Positions 4,947 to 11,627 of a DNA stretch of 11,627 bases are shown in pieces (positions within the stretch are counted from its first letter, which is position 1; every line of letters begins with the position of its first letter). The DNA is from B13-G4 sp030606805 (GTDB lineage Bacteria > Desulfobacterota > Desulfobacteria > Desulfobacterales > ETH-SRB1): contig JAUWFS010000099.1 of assembly GCA_030606805.1 (NCBI GenBank), positions 1 through 11,627 on the forward strand. The letters are read 5' to 3'. A program made the translations under genes and the position numbers. The notes below the pieces were generated by a model. The model saw only the letters and a list, made by a program, of their open reading frames with translations. It was not told where the DNA came from and did no database searches.

Positions 4947-7900
4947 TTATTTTCTGTTTTTCCGGTTGGCTTCAAGCATTTTTTTATGAAGGCGTTCAGC
5001 TCGAATGCAGAAGGTTTCCAGTTTTGCATTTATCAACTGAGGGAAAGGGGAGCCGTCACTTTCAATGGCCAGAAACGGCAGGTCTTCTATATCCGTGAGT
5101 ATATGCCGGAGTTGTTTATTTTTAGAATCAGTTGCAAGCTTTCCTTCCCGGTTCATAGTGACGTTAAGAATAGACTCTGAAAGGCGGTTGGGCATACAGC
5201 CAAAAGGACCTATGGCTATTACTCCACAGACATGGGATGCAATTTCGCTGAGAGCGCCGCCCACCGTCAGAATGGCTTCACCGGCCAAATATGGAGAAAT
5301 ATAAGGCGAGGCGCTGTTAATTATTGATTTCATATCGAGCGGCTCTGCGTGAACAAGCCTTGAACGCGACAGTATTGTTTTGATACGCCTTTCATATTTT
5401 GACATGAATTTCTTTTTGATCATGAACTCCAGCTTTTCCAATTTAGACATTTTGTGGTCTGAATAATTATTTTTCAGAATATAGTCAGCATATAAAATCC
5501 ACTCCGCTACCGGCGTACATATCGCTGCAAACCCTTCTTTTGCAAGGCGTTCAGTCAAATATTGACGAGAAATATCATCTCTTCTGACAAATATTTCACC
5601 TGAAAGCGAGATAGTTGGCACTTCTTCTACGGGCCGCTTTAATGGGACATGGCTGAAGCGTTTAGCAGTTATGGAAAGTTGCTTTTCAAGCTCAGAGAAG
5701 TCTCCTGTTTCCAATTTTGCCAATATCTGTTGCCACTCCTCATTGAATATTTTAATAGCTACTTTCGTGTCTGCCGCATTAGCCAGCATCATGGATCTGA
5801 TATCTTCCATTACATCAGATACGATTACAGCACTCCACGCGTGAAGCTGAAAATTGCTGCCCAAACCAGCATATGCGTTCTCTGAAGATAACGAAAGCAT
5901 AGCGACATCAGGAAGTTCAAGCCTTTTTACCAGATCTTCCATAAATATGTAGTACTGGCCGAACCGACACGGCCCGGAACCTGTAGGCATAAAGTATACA
6001 AGAATCTCGTCAGTCCGCTTTTTGTTGCGGATATAATTGAGCAGAGTTCCTGTAGTTAGTATAAGCGGCAGGCATTCTTTGCAGGACGTATTTGCACGGC
6101 CAAGTTTAAGTATAGATTCATCAGATGGAGGATGGGCTATTGCTTTAATACCTTTTCCGCGAAATACAGCGGCAAACGATTCAGAGGCTATTTTGCCCAT
6201 AGAAGGTATTAAAAGAGTTACACGCGGGTCAGTCAGCGGGATTTTTTTGCCGGAAGATGTTACTACTTTTGCAACACCGTCTTCAATTATGAGGCTGGCT
6301 TGGGTAAAGGAGCTTTTCTTTAGTGGAATCATTTTATTTGCCATAAGCTGCCTGTATGCTGATACTATATCAAGAAAAGCTTCTATTCTTGTTTCAAGGC
6401 CTGCATCTGCAGTATGGCTGTCGAGTTCAAGAGTTAGAGAGGGTTTTCGACCCATGTAATTCCTGAAATATCCAACTATAAACGAATCAGGGCCGCATGA
6501 AAAGTTGGTAATATAAACGCCGAACAGTTGAGGATGCCTTTTTACTAGTCTGCCGGCTTTGAGAATTACTTGCCCCATTCCCCAGTACATATGGCGCTTT
6601 GTCTTTTCATTATCAAAAGGAAGAAAATCAAAAGGTATTACGAGAACACCCCTTGATGCCAGTTTGCTGGGAATGCCCATGTGAGCTTCTTTAACAAAGC
6701 CATTGTATGGTCTGGCAAATATAACAATCCCCGTTTTTTCCGGTTCAGATTCAAGTTTTTTAAGCACCTTTTTGCCAATATCCTTCATTTCATTCATGCA
6801 TTCAATCTGTTGTCGCAGGGCCTTCTTGAAAGCCTTGTCAGCCTCCTTCCGGCTGATTCCCATCTTTCTCGCGGTTTCAATTAGGGGGGGTCCGGCGTTT
6901 TCCAGACCTTTTGTTAAATTTATAAGGGGAGAAAGCAGTTTTGTCCCTTTTCTTTTAAGCTCTTCGAGTTTTTTACTAAATGTTACCTGAAGATAATATG
7001 TTTCACCCTGAACAAAGGGACAGACCTGCGAGCTTGAATGACCATTTGGAACATGAACCGCTTTGAAATGAGGCAGGAATATGAAATCAGGAGGATTTTC
7101 CATAGTAATCAGGGAGTAAAAAAAGCCATGAGACAGTTCAGCGGGGAAGCAGAACGCTGTGTTTTTCTGATCCATTCCTTGCTTTGAAGTTGAATCCGGC
7201 ATTACAGGCTCGAAGCCCAGTTCGGTAAAAAAAGTGGAGTAAAGAGGATAAAAGGTGTTGACCATAAAACTTCTGTTTATTCCGATTCTTCCCCTGCGCT
7301 TTTTTCCGCTTTCCTCAGGCAGTTTTGCGCCGTACTTTTCAAAGATCAGTTTCTGTCTGACCCGCACCAGATCCAGCTTTTCTACATTGTATTTTATTTT
7401 TTGCCGTAAGTTGTAATACCTGTTGCATGCTCCTCCAAATGGATATTTCTTGCCTTCAAGCCCGATCATTGCTATTTCGCAGCGCCGATCGCATTTTTCC
7501 TTGCCGCCTCTGCAAATGAAAGATTTTCCGTACGTTACCTCTCTATCTGCAAGTGTCTTAATGTTAAAGTACTTCTCCGCCATTAATCCTGTTTCAATTC
7601 TTTTTTTAACCTCAAGGGCAACGCCGAAAGCCCCCATAAGGCCGGGTTCAGGCGGAACGATTATCGGCTTGCCCACAAGTGCGGCCATGGCAAACGGAAT
7701 CGCTTTGTTGTAGCAGACTCCTCCCTGCATAAAGACCTTTTCCCCAACCTGTTTATTGCCTTTTACTCTGTTTGAATAATTCATGCAGATGGAATAAACC
7801 AGCCCGGCGACAATATCTTCGTGCTTTACTCCTTCGTGAATGGCATTTTTTATGTCAGAGGCGATAAATGCAGCGCACTGATCATTAAAATTCGGCGGAT

Positions 7901-9389
7901 TTTTTCCCTGAAGCGCGATATCTGCAATATCATCCATTTTTACACCCAGAGTTTCATACGCAGATTCTTCAAGGAAAGACCCTGTTCCGGCTGAACATGC
8001 TTCGTTCATTGCATAATCAGAGGGCACAGCGTTTGTTATATAAGTGTATTTGGCATCCTGTCCTCCGATTTCAAATATGGTATCTACCTTGCTATCAAAG
8101 TAAACGGCAGCAGTTGCATGTGCGATTATTTCATTGATTACACCTTCAGTTAAGGCATGAAGACCCGCTATTTGACGGCCGGAACCGCAGATACCCAGCC
8201 CTACAATTGATATTCCATCAGGATCAACCCTTTCTTTTATCTGGTCTAGAATATTTCGATAACAATTACGGGAAGCGCTTACAGGGTCGCCATTTGTACG
8301 CAGATATACAGATGCAAGCATTGAGTTGTCTTCTTTTCGCAGAAGAACAGCCTTGGTGGTGGTAGAACCCACGTCCAGGCCCAGTATGCAAACATCACCC
8401 GGTTTTATATTTCCCATGTCAATTGTTTTGAATTCTACCATGTCCTTGAAATTGAGGAGTGGAGAAAGTGTATCAAATGATGTAATTTCTTCCTTAAAAA
8501 GATTTGCTATTCCGGAAAAAGGGGCGGTTTCATTGTTAAGCGCCCATAGTGCGGCCCCCATGGCTTCAAAATATGGCGCTTCCTTCGGAACTATAAGATT
8601 TGGAAGCTCCTTACTCAGATATTCAATCATCATCCTGTTCCGCGCTGTTCCGCCTGTGATCATGATATTTTGTCTTTCAATCTTTTTCAGAAGCTCCAGG
8701 ATTTTATTCGACATCATTTTACAGAGGCCGGCAGTTACCTTGGATTTCGGGATACCTTTATTCGTTGCATGAGTGCAGTCTGACTTGCAGAAGACAGAAC
8801 ATCTGCCTGATACATGATATGGATTTTCTGAAGCAGCCCACTGGGCCGCCTCTTCTATCGATACATTCATTCTGCGAAGCTGTTGAAGGAGAAATTCACC
8901 GGTTCCTGATGCACACTTATTGCCTGTCACCACATTTGATATTTGTCCCAGTCTGTTTAAAACATATACCATAAATGTCTCTCCGCCTGCGGAGACAATT
9001 GCCGGGCATGAGATGTCATCGGGTTTGACAAACTTATATGCTAATTCAACAGCTTCGGGTTCGGGTATGGATGAAAGGTTTACAAATTTGCAGAACCTTC
9101 TCCCTGTTGCAGCGATCCTGTCAAATGATTTTAAGTCGAAGTTTTTTAGTGCGGCAAGCAGAGTTTGCTTTGGATCTCCTTCGTGTGTATGAAGTGAAAA
9201 TTTGACTATTCGCGGCTTTATCTCAGAGTCTTTTTTTATCTTCTGATCAACATCTCTTTTCCTTTCCATGTGGACAATGGACACAGTGGAAGCTCCGAGA
9301 CACAGACCAAGAGAGTTTATTGTATCTGCACCTGATATTTCAGTTTGCTGAATAATTTGTTCCTCTAAATTGTTATTTTCTTTATACAT
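4947..9389 (-). CDS. Giant acyl-CoA dehydratase activase / BcrAD-BadFG tandem protein with DUF2229 and HgdB-like regions
   Basis: This is a 1480-residue protein of the 2-hydroxyacyl-CoA dehydratase activase-related family. These are ASKHA ATPases that use ATP to push electrons from a [4Fe-4S] cluster onto a partner or fused Fe-S protein. Residues 26-285 are a first ASKHA module and 334-595 a second. Module 2 is canonical: LGLDVGSTTTKAV, GICGSGR, IGGQDAK (441-447), EACSAGTG (C465) and QCAAFIASD (C505). Module 1 keeps the cluster cysteines (C159 in NKCASGTG, C197 in GRCSVF) but has LGLCLGAST and AGGETF in place of the nucleotide motifs. A Cys-rich linker follows (C626, C633, C637, C655). Next come DUF2229-like segments (from about 700: FCFPAELSHG with C747, C790, NFSCGPDSF with C965). 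The C-terminal part is dehydratase D-component-like (SCKECLPL with C1103 and C1106, GPCRFGQY with C1141, C1388, C1398). The long family usually has this architecture. The physiological substrate is unknown. The start at 9389 lacks a clear Shine-Dalgarno and is flanked by repeats. Confidence 0.94.
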   Translation of the reverse strand: MYKENNNLEEQIIQQTEISGADTINSLGLCLGASTVSIVHMERKRDVDQKIKKDSEIKPRIVKFSLHTHEGDPKQTLLAALKNFDLKSFDRIAATGRRFCKFVNLSSIPEPEAVELAYKFVKPDDISCPAIVSAGGETFMVYVLNRLGQISNVVTGNKCASGTGEFLLQQLRRMNVSIEEAAQWAASENPYHVSGRCSVFCKSDCTHATNKGIPKSKVTAGLCKMMSNKILELLKKIERQNIMITGGTARNRMMIEYLSKELPNLIVPKEAPYFEAMGAALWALNNETAPFSGIANLFKEEITSFDTLSPLLNFKDMVEFKTIDMGNIKPGDVCILGLDVGSTTTKAVLLRKEDNSMLASVYLRTNGDPVSASRNCYRNILDQIKERVDPDGISIVGLGICGSGRQIAGLHALTEGVINEIIAHATAAVYFDSKVDTIFEIGGQDAKYTYITNAVPSDYAMNEACSAGTGSFLEESAYETLGVKMDDIADIALQGKNPPNFNDQCAAFIASDIKNAIHEGVKHEDIVAGLVYSICMNYSNRVKGNKQVGEKVFMQGGVCYNKAIPFAMAALVGKPIIVPPEPGLMGAFGVALEVKKRIETGLMAEKYFNIKTLADREVTYGKSFICRGGKEKCDRRCEIAMIGLEGKKYPFGGACNRYYNLRQKIKYNVEKLDLVRVRQKLIFEKYGAKLPEESGKKRRGRIGINRSFMVNTFYPLYSTFFTELGFEPVMPDSTSKQGMDQKNTAFCFPAELSHGFFYSLITMENPPDFIFLPHFKAVHVPNGHSSSQVCPFVQGETYYLQVTFSKKLEELKRKGTKLLSPLINLTKGLENAGPPLIETARKMGISRKEADKAFKKALRQQIECMNEMKDIGKKVLKKLESEPEKTGIVIFARPYNGFVKEAHMGIPSKLASRGVLVIPFDFLPFDNEKTKRHMYWGMGQVILKAGRLVKRHPQLFGVYITNFSCGPDSFIVGYFRNYMGRKPSLTLELDSHTADAGLETRIEAFLDIVSAYRQLMANKMIPLKKSSFTQASLIIEDGVAKVVTSSGKKIPLTDPRVTLLIPSMGKIASESFAAVFRGKGIKAIAHPPSDESILKLGRANTSCKECLPLILTTGTLLNYIRNKKRTDEILVYFMPTGSGPCRFGQYYIFMEDLVKRLELPDVAMLSLSSENAYAGLGSNFQLHAWSAVIVSDVMEDIRSMMLANAADTKVAIKIFNEEWQQILAKLETGDFSELEKQLSITAKRFSHVPLKRPVEEVPTISLSGEIFVRRDDISRQYLTERLAKEGFAAICTPVAEWILYADYILKNNYSDHKMSKLEKLEFMIKKKFMSKYERRIKTILSRSRLVHAEPLDMKSIINSASPYISPYLAGEAILTVGGALSEIASHVCGVIAIGPFGCMPNRLSESILNVTMNREGKLATDSKNKQLRHILTDIEDLPFLAIESDGSPFPQLINAKLETFCIRAERLHKKMLEANRKNRK

Positions 9390-9406
9390 GGTTAGTAACT
9401 CTGTTG

Positions 9407-9579
9407 TACGGTTTACGGTTTACGGTTCACGGTTCACGGTTTCCAGTTTTTTAATGAATTCTGTAATGATTGAAGCATGTTTGATAGTAACAGTTCACTG
9501 TTGTCGGTTTATAGTTAACAGTTTTACGTTTTGATCAACCGTTAACTGTAAACTGTAAACTGTGAACTGTGAACTGTTA
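9407..9579. repeat. Heptamer-phased repeat, copy B (array plus hairpin)
   Basis: Two blocks lie in the 193-bp gap between the activase start and the ribonuclease stop. Block B1 (about 9407-9449) is a direct run of ACGGTTT/ACGGTTC units on the plus strand. About 38 bp of apparently unique sequence follow. Block B2 (about 9488-9579) is a hairpin. Its left arm (9488-9528) carries CAGTTCACTGTTGTCGGTTT, the loop region has TTTTGATCAACC (9529-9540), and the right arm (9541-9579) is built from AACTGTA/AACTGTG units. B2 is copy A in opposite orientation; the 52-bp core 9489-9540 differs at three positions. B2 ends three bases after the ribonuclease stop codon. Confidence 0.88.
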
Positions 9580-9582
9580 CCC

Positions 9583-11163
9583 TTATTTTATGTGAATAGT
9601 TTCCCCAACCTTTGGAGTGATTACAGAAAAACCATTATTTCCCAGGTGTTGTGCAAATGAAATAGACTGATCTTCCTCTCCATGGACCACGGCTATTCTT
9701 TTAATTCGTAAATTTGATTCCTTAAGAAAACGAAGCATTTCATTTCTATCGCCATGTGCGCTGAAACCGCCTATCTTAGCAACATGGGCTTTAAGCGGAT
9801 ATGTTTTATTGAGAAATTTCAGTATTGGCGGGTTACCGCTTCTTCCGGAATTTTCATATTCTTTGCCTTGTTCCAAAATACGACGGCCAAGTGTGTTCTG
9901 AGCCATATAACCTACGATTAAAATCGTATGCTGTGGATTATGAATTTTATAGCGCAGGTGATGAAGAATTCTGCCGGCTTCGCACATTCCTGCAGCAGAT
10001 ATTACTATGTGAGATTTTTTTTCACGCATCAGAGCCATAGACTCTTCAACAGAACCGATAAAATGAACTTTGTCAAATAAAAACGGATTTATACCGTTTT
10101 CCAGGAAAGCCTTATGTGTTTTTTTGTTATAAACTTCAGGATGTTCACCGAAAACTCTGGTTATTTTTGTTGCAAGGGGACTATCTACATATACCGGGAC
10201 CCGAGGGACTTCACCTTCATTGTAAAGTTCGTGAATAAAATATAACAGCTCCTGAGTACGACCGAATGCGAAAGCCGGTATTAAGACAGAGCCTCCCCGA
10301 TCAAATGTTTCAGTTATTACCTTTTTCAACTGCGGTTTTAAATCCTGGACAGGTTCATGCAATCGGTTTCCATATGTGCTTTCCATTATAAGCAGGTCTA
10401 CATCCCTGTGTTTTTCAGCAAAATTTAAGGTCGGATTTTTTAGAATCGGCTTGTTAAATCTGCCGATATCACCGGTATAACAGATATTATAGTTGCGGCC
10501 GTTTTCCCTGACTTCAATCATGCTTATTGCTGATCCTAAAATGTGTCCTGCGTCGTAGAATGTGCAGATCATATCGTTCCCTATATTTACAGGGTACTTA
10601 TAGGGATATCCTTCAAAATATTTGAGAGACTGCTCAGCATCTTCTATAGTGTAAATAGGATGAACACCTTCCAGGTGATGTTTTTCGATCAATTCATTAA
10701 TTATCTCTGCATTTAGTTTATTTCGGTCTGTTTTAAGCAACTTTTTTATATCGTTACTTTTACGTTTTGATAATTTTTTAGCGCGCGGTGATATTTTCAA
10801 CTGATAAAGGGTCGAACGAACGGTTTTATAATTTAGATAGTTTGCGTCTGATTCCTGAATATGAGCGGAATCCGGCAGCAAATATTCGCAGGTATCTAAT
10901 GTTGCCCTCGTGCATATAATATGTCCATTGAAGTTTCCCTTGGTAAGCATTGGTATGCGACCCGAATGGTCTATATGGGCATGAGAAAGAACTATATTCG
11001 TGATAATCGCGGGATCCAATGGTAATATCCTGTTTTTCTGTTCGCTTTCCTTGCGCCTTCCTTGAAACATTCCGCAATCCAGCAGTATCCTGTCATTTTC
11101 AGTAGTAATTAGATGCATTGAGCCTGTAACTTCACGAACTCCGCCATAAAATGTAACATGCAT
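9583..11163 (-). CDS. Beta-CASP metallo-beta-lactamase ribonuclease (RNA specificity domain, KH-less)
   Basis: From the ATG at 11161-11163 this is a 526-residue cytosolic enzyme of the bacterial YSH1/CPSF73-like group. These are zinc-dependent RNases acting as endo- and/or exonucleases on mRNA or rRNA. The metallo-beta-lactamase motifs are in order: GGVREVTGS (8-15), LLDCGMFQG (28-35, motif 1), SHAHIDH (60-66, the HxHxDH motif with H61, H63, D65, H66), DAGHILGS (H207) and YTGDIGR (D232). The beta-CASP insert shows MESTYGNR (E261, motif A), IPAFAFGRTQELL (295-307), YVDSPLA and SAAGMCEAGRI (389-399). GFSAHGDR (H470, motif B) and VVHGEEDQ (H494, motif C) complete the site, so it looks catalytically intact. 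The frame extends upstream to 11301, but that segment runs through an inverted repeat and adds no domain. An AAGGGG site six bases before 11163 supports the shorter start. It is the first gene of the same-strand series with the activase and radical SAM genes. Confidence 0.93.
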   Translation of the reverse strand: MHVTFYGGVREVTGSMHLITTENDRILLDCGMFQGRRKESEQKNRILPLDPAIITNIVLSHAHIDHSGRIPMLTKGNFNGHIICTRATLDTCEYLLPDSAHIQESDANYLNYKTVRSTLYQLKISPRAKKLSKRKSNDIKKLLKTDRNKLNAEIINELIEKHHLEGVHPIYTIEDAEQSLKYFEGYPYKYPVNIGNDMICTFYDAGHILGSAISMIEVRENGRNYNICYTGDIGRFNKPILKNPTLNFAEKHRDVDLLIMESTYGNRLHEPVQDLKPQLKKVITETFDRGGSVLIPAFAFGRTQELLYFIHELYNEGEVPRVPVYVDSPLATKITRVFGEHPEVYNKKTHKAFLENGINPFLFDKVHFIGSVEESMALMREKKSHIVISAAGMCEAGRILHHLRYKIHNPQHTILIVGYMAQNTLGRRILEQGKEYENSGRSGNPPILKFLNKTYPLKAHVAKIGGFSAHGDRNEMLRFLKESNLRIKRIAVVHGEEDQSISFAQHLGNNGFSVITPKVGETIHIK

Positions 11164-11169
11164 TTGAGA

Positions 11170-11175
11170 CCCCTT
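11170..11175 (-). promoter_or_regulatory. Ribosome binding site that fixes the ribonuclease start
   Basis: Minus-strand AAGGGG (11170-11175) lies 6 nt upstream of the ATG at 11161-11163. This matches the usual beginning of the family (MHVTFYGGVREVTGS) and argues against the longer frame starting at 11301. Confidence 0.7.
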
Positions 11176-11217
11176 AGACTTTATATAATAACTTAGCCAC
11201 AAAGACACCAAGGTTAT

Positions 11218-11247
11218 AATATAATTCTCAGAAATTTGAAAACTCAA
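11218..11247 (-). promoter_or_regulatory. Candidate promoter of the ribonuclease gene, -35 inside the inverted repeat
   Basis: On the minus strand TTGAGT (11242-11247, 4/6 match) is followed after 18 bp by TATATT (11218-11223, 5/6 match). That would place the RNA start about 45-50 nt before the ATG. The -35 box lies within the left arm of the inverted-repeat element, so the element would contribute to the promoter. Assigned by eye only. Confidence 0.33.
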
Positions 11248-11383
11248 AAGTAACTTGTTAACAATTAGAGGTGGCGGGCATTTAAATTTAAAACGGCTCA
11301 CTTATGCGCGAGTTTCAGACGTTCTTAAATTTAATTGCCCGCTGCCTTTGGTTAATCTCATATTTGAGTTTTCAAATTTCTGA
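11228..11383. repeat. Inverted-repeat element with 21-bp perfect ends
   Basis: The arms at 11228-11248 and 11363-11383 are perfectly complementary over 21 bp (core AAATTTGAAAACTCAAA). A second nested pair, GGCGGGCATTTAAATTTA (11273-11290) with 11326-11346, continues the pairing with few mismatches and encloses a loop of about 35 bp. No reading frame is convincing inside. It could be a miniature mobile element, or a structured region upstream of the ribonuclease gene. No clear target duplication is visible. Confidence 0.65.
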
Positions 11384-11459
11384 CAATAATAATTACAGCA
11401 TCTAACATCTATTCCACCTATTTTATCAAAATATCAAACTCCGGCTTTACTTAGGAACG

Positions 11460-11627
11460 TGGACGAAATAACTTCCCCAACTATGCATCACAGCTTCAGG
11501 CCGCCTTTGTCCGGTCTCAAAGCACAAAAATATTGAAATAGCTCGCTATTCCTTCAACTTTTGTGATCTGAGATCGAACAAATTCGACCCAAATCTGTGC
11601 GCCTACTTGAGGAAGTTAATTCGTCCA
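11460..11627. mobile_element. Full-length imperfect palindrome of about 168 bp, MITE-like, reaching the window end
   Basis: The ends TGGACGAAATAACTTCC (11460-11476) and GGAAGTTAATTCGTCCA (11611-11627) are complementary at 16 of 17 positions. Moving inward the complementarity continues. The segment around TGTCCGGTCTCAAAGCACAA (from about 11509) pairs with 11559-11580 with few mismatches. The centre folds as CACAAAA...TTGAAATAGC against GCTATTCCTTCAA...TTTTGTG around a TCGC loop near 11546. The whole length is therefore one long imperfect hairpin without coding potential. This fits a MITE or a large dispersed palindrome. The window ends exactly at the right arm, so any target duplication or extension cannot be seen. 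The 76 bp between this and the previous element (11384-11459) show nothing recognisable. Confidence 0.62.

Noticed and set aside
6037..6459. Plus-strand frames of up to 148 residues inside the activase gene
   Set aside because: All are antisense shadows of a long, motif-rich coding frame.
11190..11214. Possible dispersed repeat with CACAAAGACACCAAGG upstream of the ribonuclease
   Set aside because: It resembles sequences I recall as frequent in intergenic DNA of environmental bacteria, but a single short copy in this window does not support a call.
11164..11301. N-terminal 46-residue extension of the ribonuclease
   Set aside because: It runs through the inverted-repeat arm and AT-rich leader, has no domain similarity, and the ATG at 11163 has a good ribosome site and the family's normal N-terminus.

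Overview
The window looks like chromosome of a strict anaerobe, most likely a Desulfobacterota (deltaproteobacterial, Desulfobacterales-type) sulfate reducer or relative. This rests on three things. There is a giant two-module acyl-CoA dehydratase activase of the kind used by anaerobes. There is a B12-binding-type radical SAM protein. The C-terminal end of a REP-associated-type tyrosine transposase at the left edge ends in a motif I associate with that phylum. The taxonomic call is inference from protein style, not from a marker gene.

Layout. 1-1770 (plus strand) is an accessory, partly decayed stretch. It holds the tail of a transposase (1-165), a small putative membrane protein (289-546) and a YehS/DUF1456 protein (577-1068). 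A palindromic MITE-like repeat with 25-bp perfect inverted ends follows (1205-1418), then a frameshifted, stop-containing remnant of a RecD2-like helicase C-terminus (1541-1766). From 1780 onward every gene is on the minus strand: a PilZ c-di-GMP effector (1780-2223), a zinc nucleoside/guanine deaminase-like enzyme of distinctly higher GC (2384-2986), a radical SAM protein with C-terminal TPR-like repeats (3154-4848), the 1480-residue activase (4947-9389) and a beta-CASP metallo-beta-lactamase ribonuclease (9583-11163). The right edge (11228-11627) contains two further large imperfect palindromes without genes.

Genes together. Reading in the transcribed direction, the ribonuclease, activase and radical SAM genes follow one another with gaps of 193 and 98 bp. 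Both gaps are largely filled by members of one repeat family built from 7-nt units of the type ACGGTTT/ACAGTTC. Each gap holds an imperfect hairpin, and a 52-bp core of that hairpin (49/52 identical) occurs in opposite orientation on the two sides of the activase gene. The repeats run close to the start codons, and neither the activase nor the radical SAM start has a visible Shine-Dalgarno sequence. PilZ, the ribonuclease and YehS do have one. A shared functional pathway for these three genes is not demonstrated.

Most notable for follow-up: the heptamer-phased inverted hairpin repeats bracketing the activase; the activase's N-terminal ASKHA module, whose nucleotide motifs are degenerate although its Fe-S cysteines are kept; and three different non-coding palindromic elements in under 12 kb beside a transposase remnant. 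I see no CRISPR array, tRNA, rRNA or obvious defence system.
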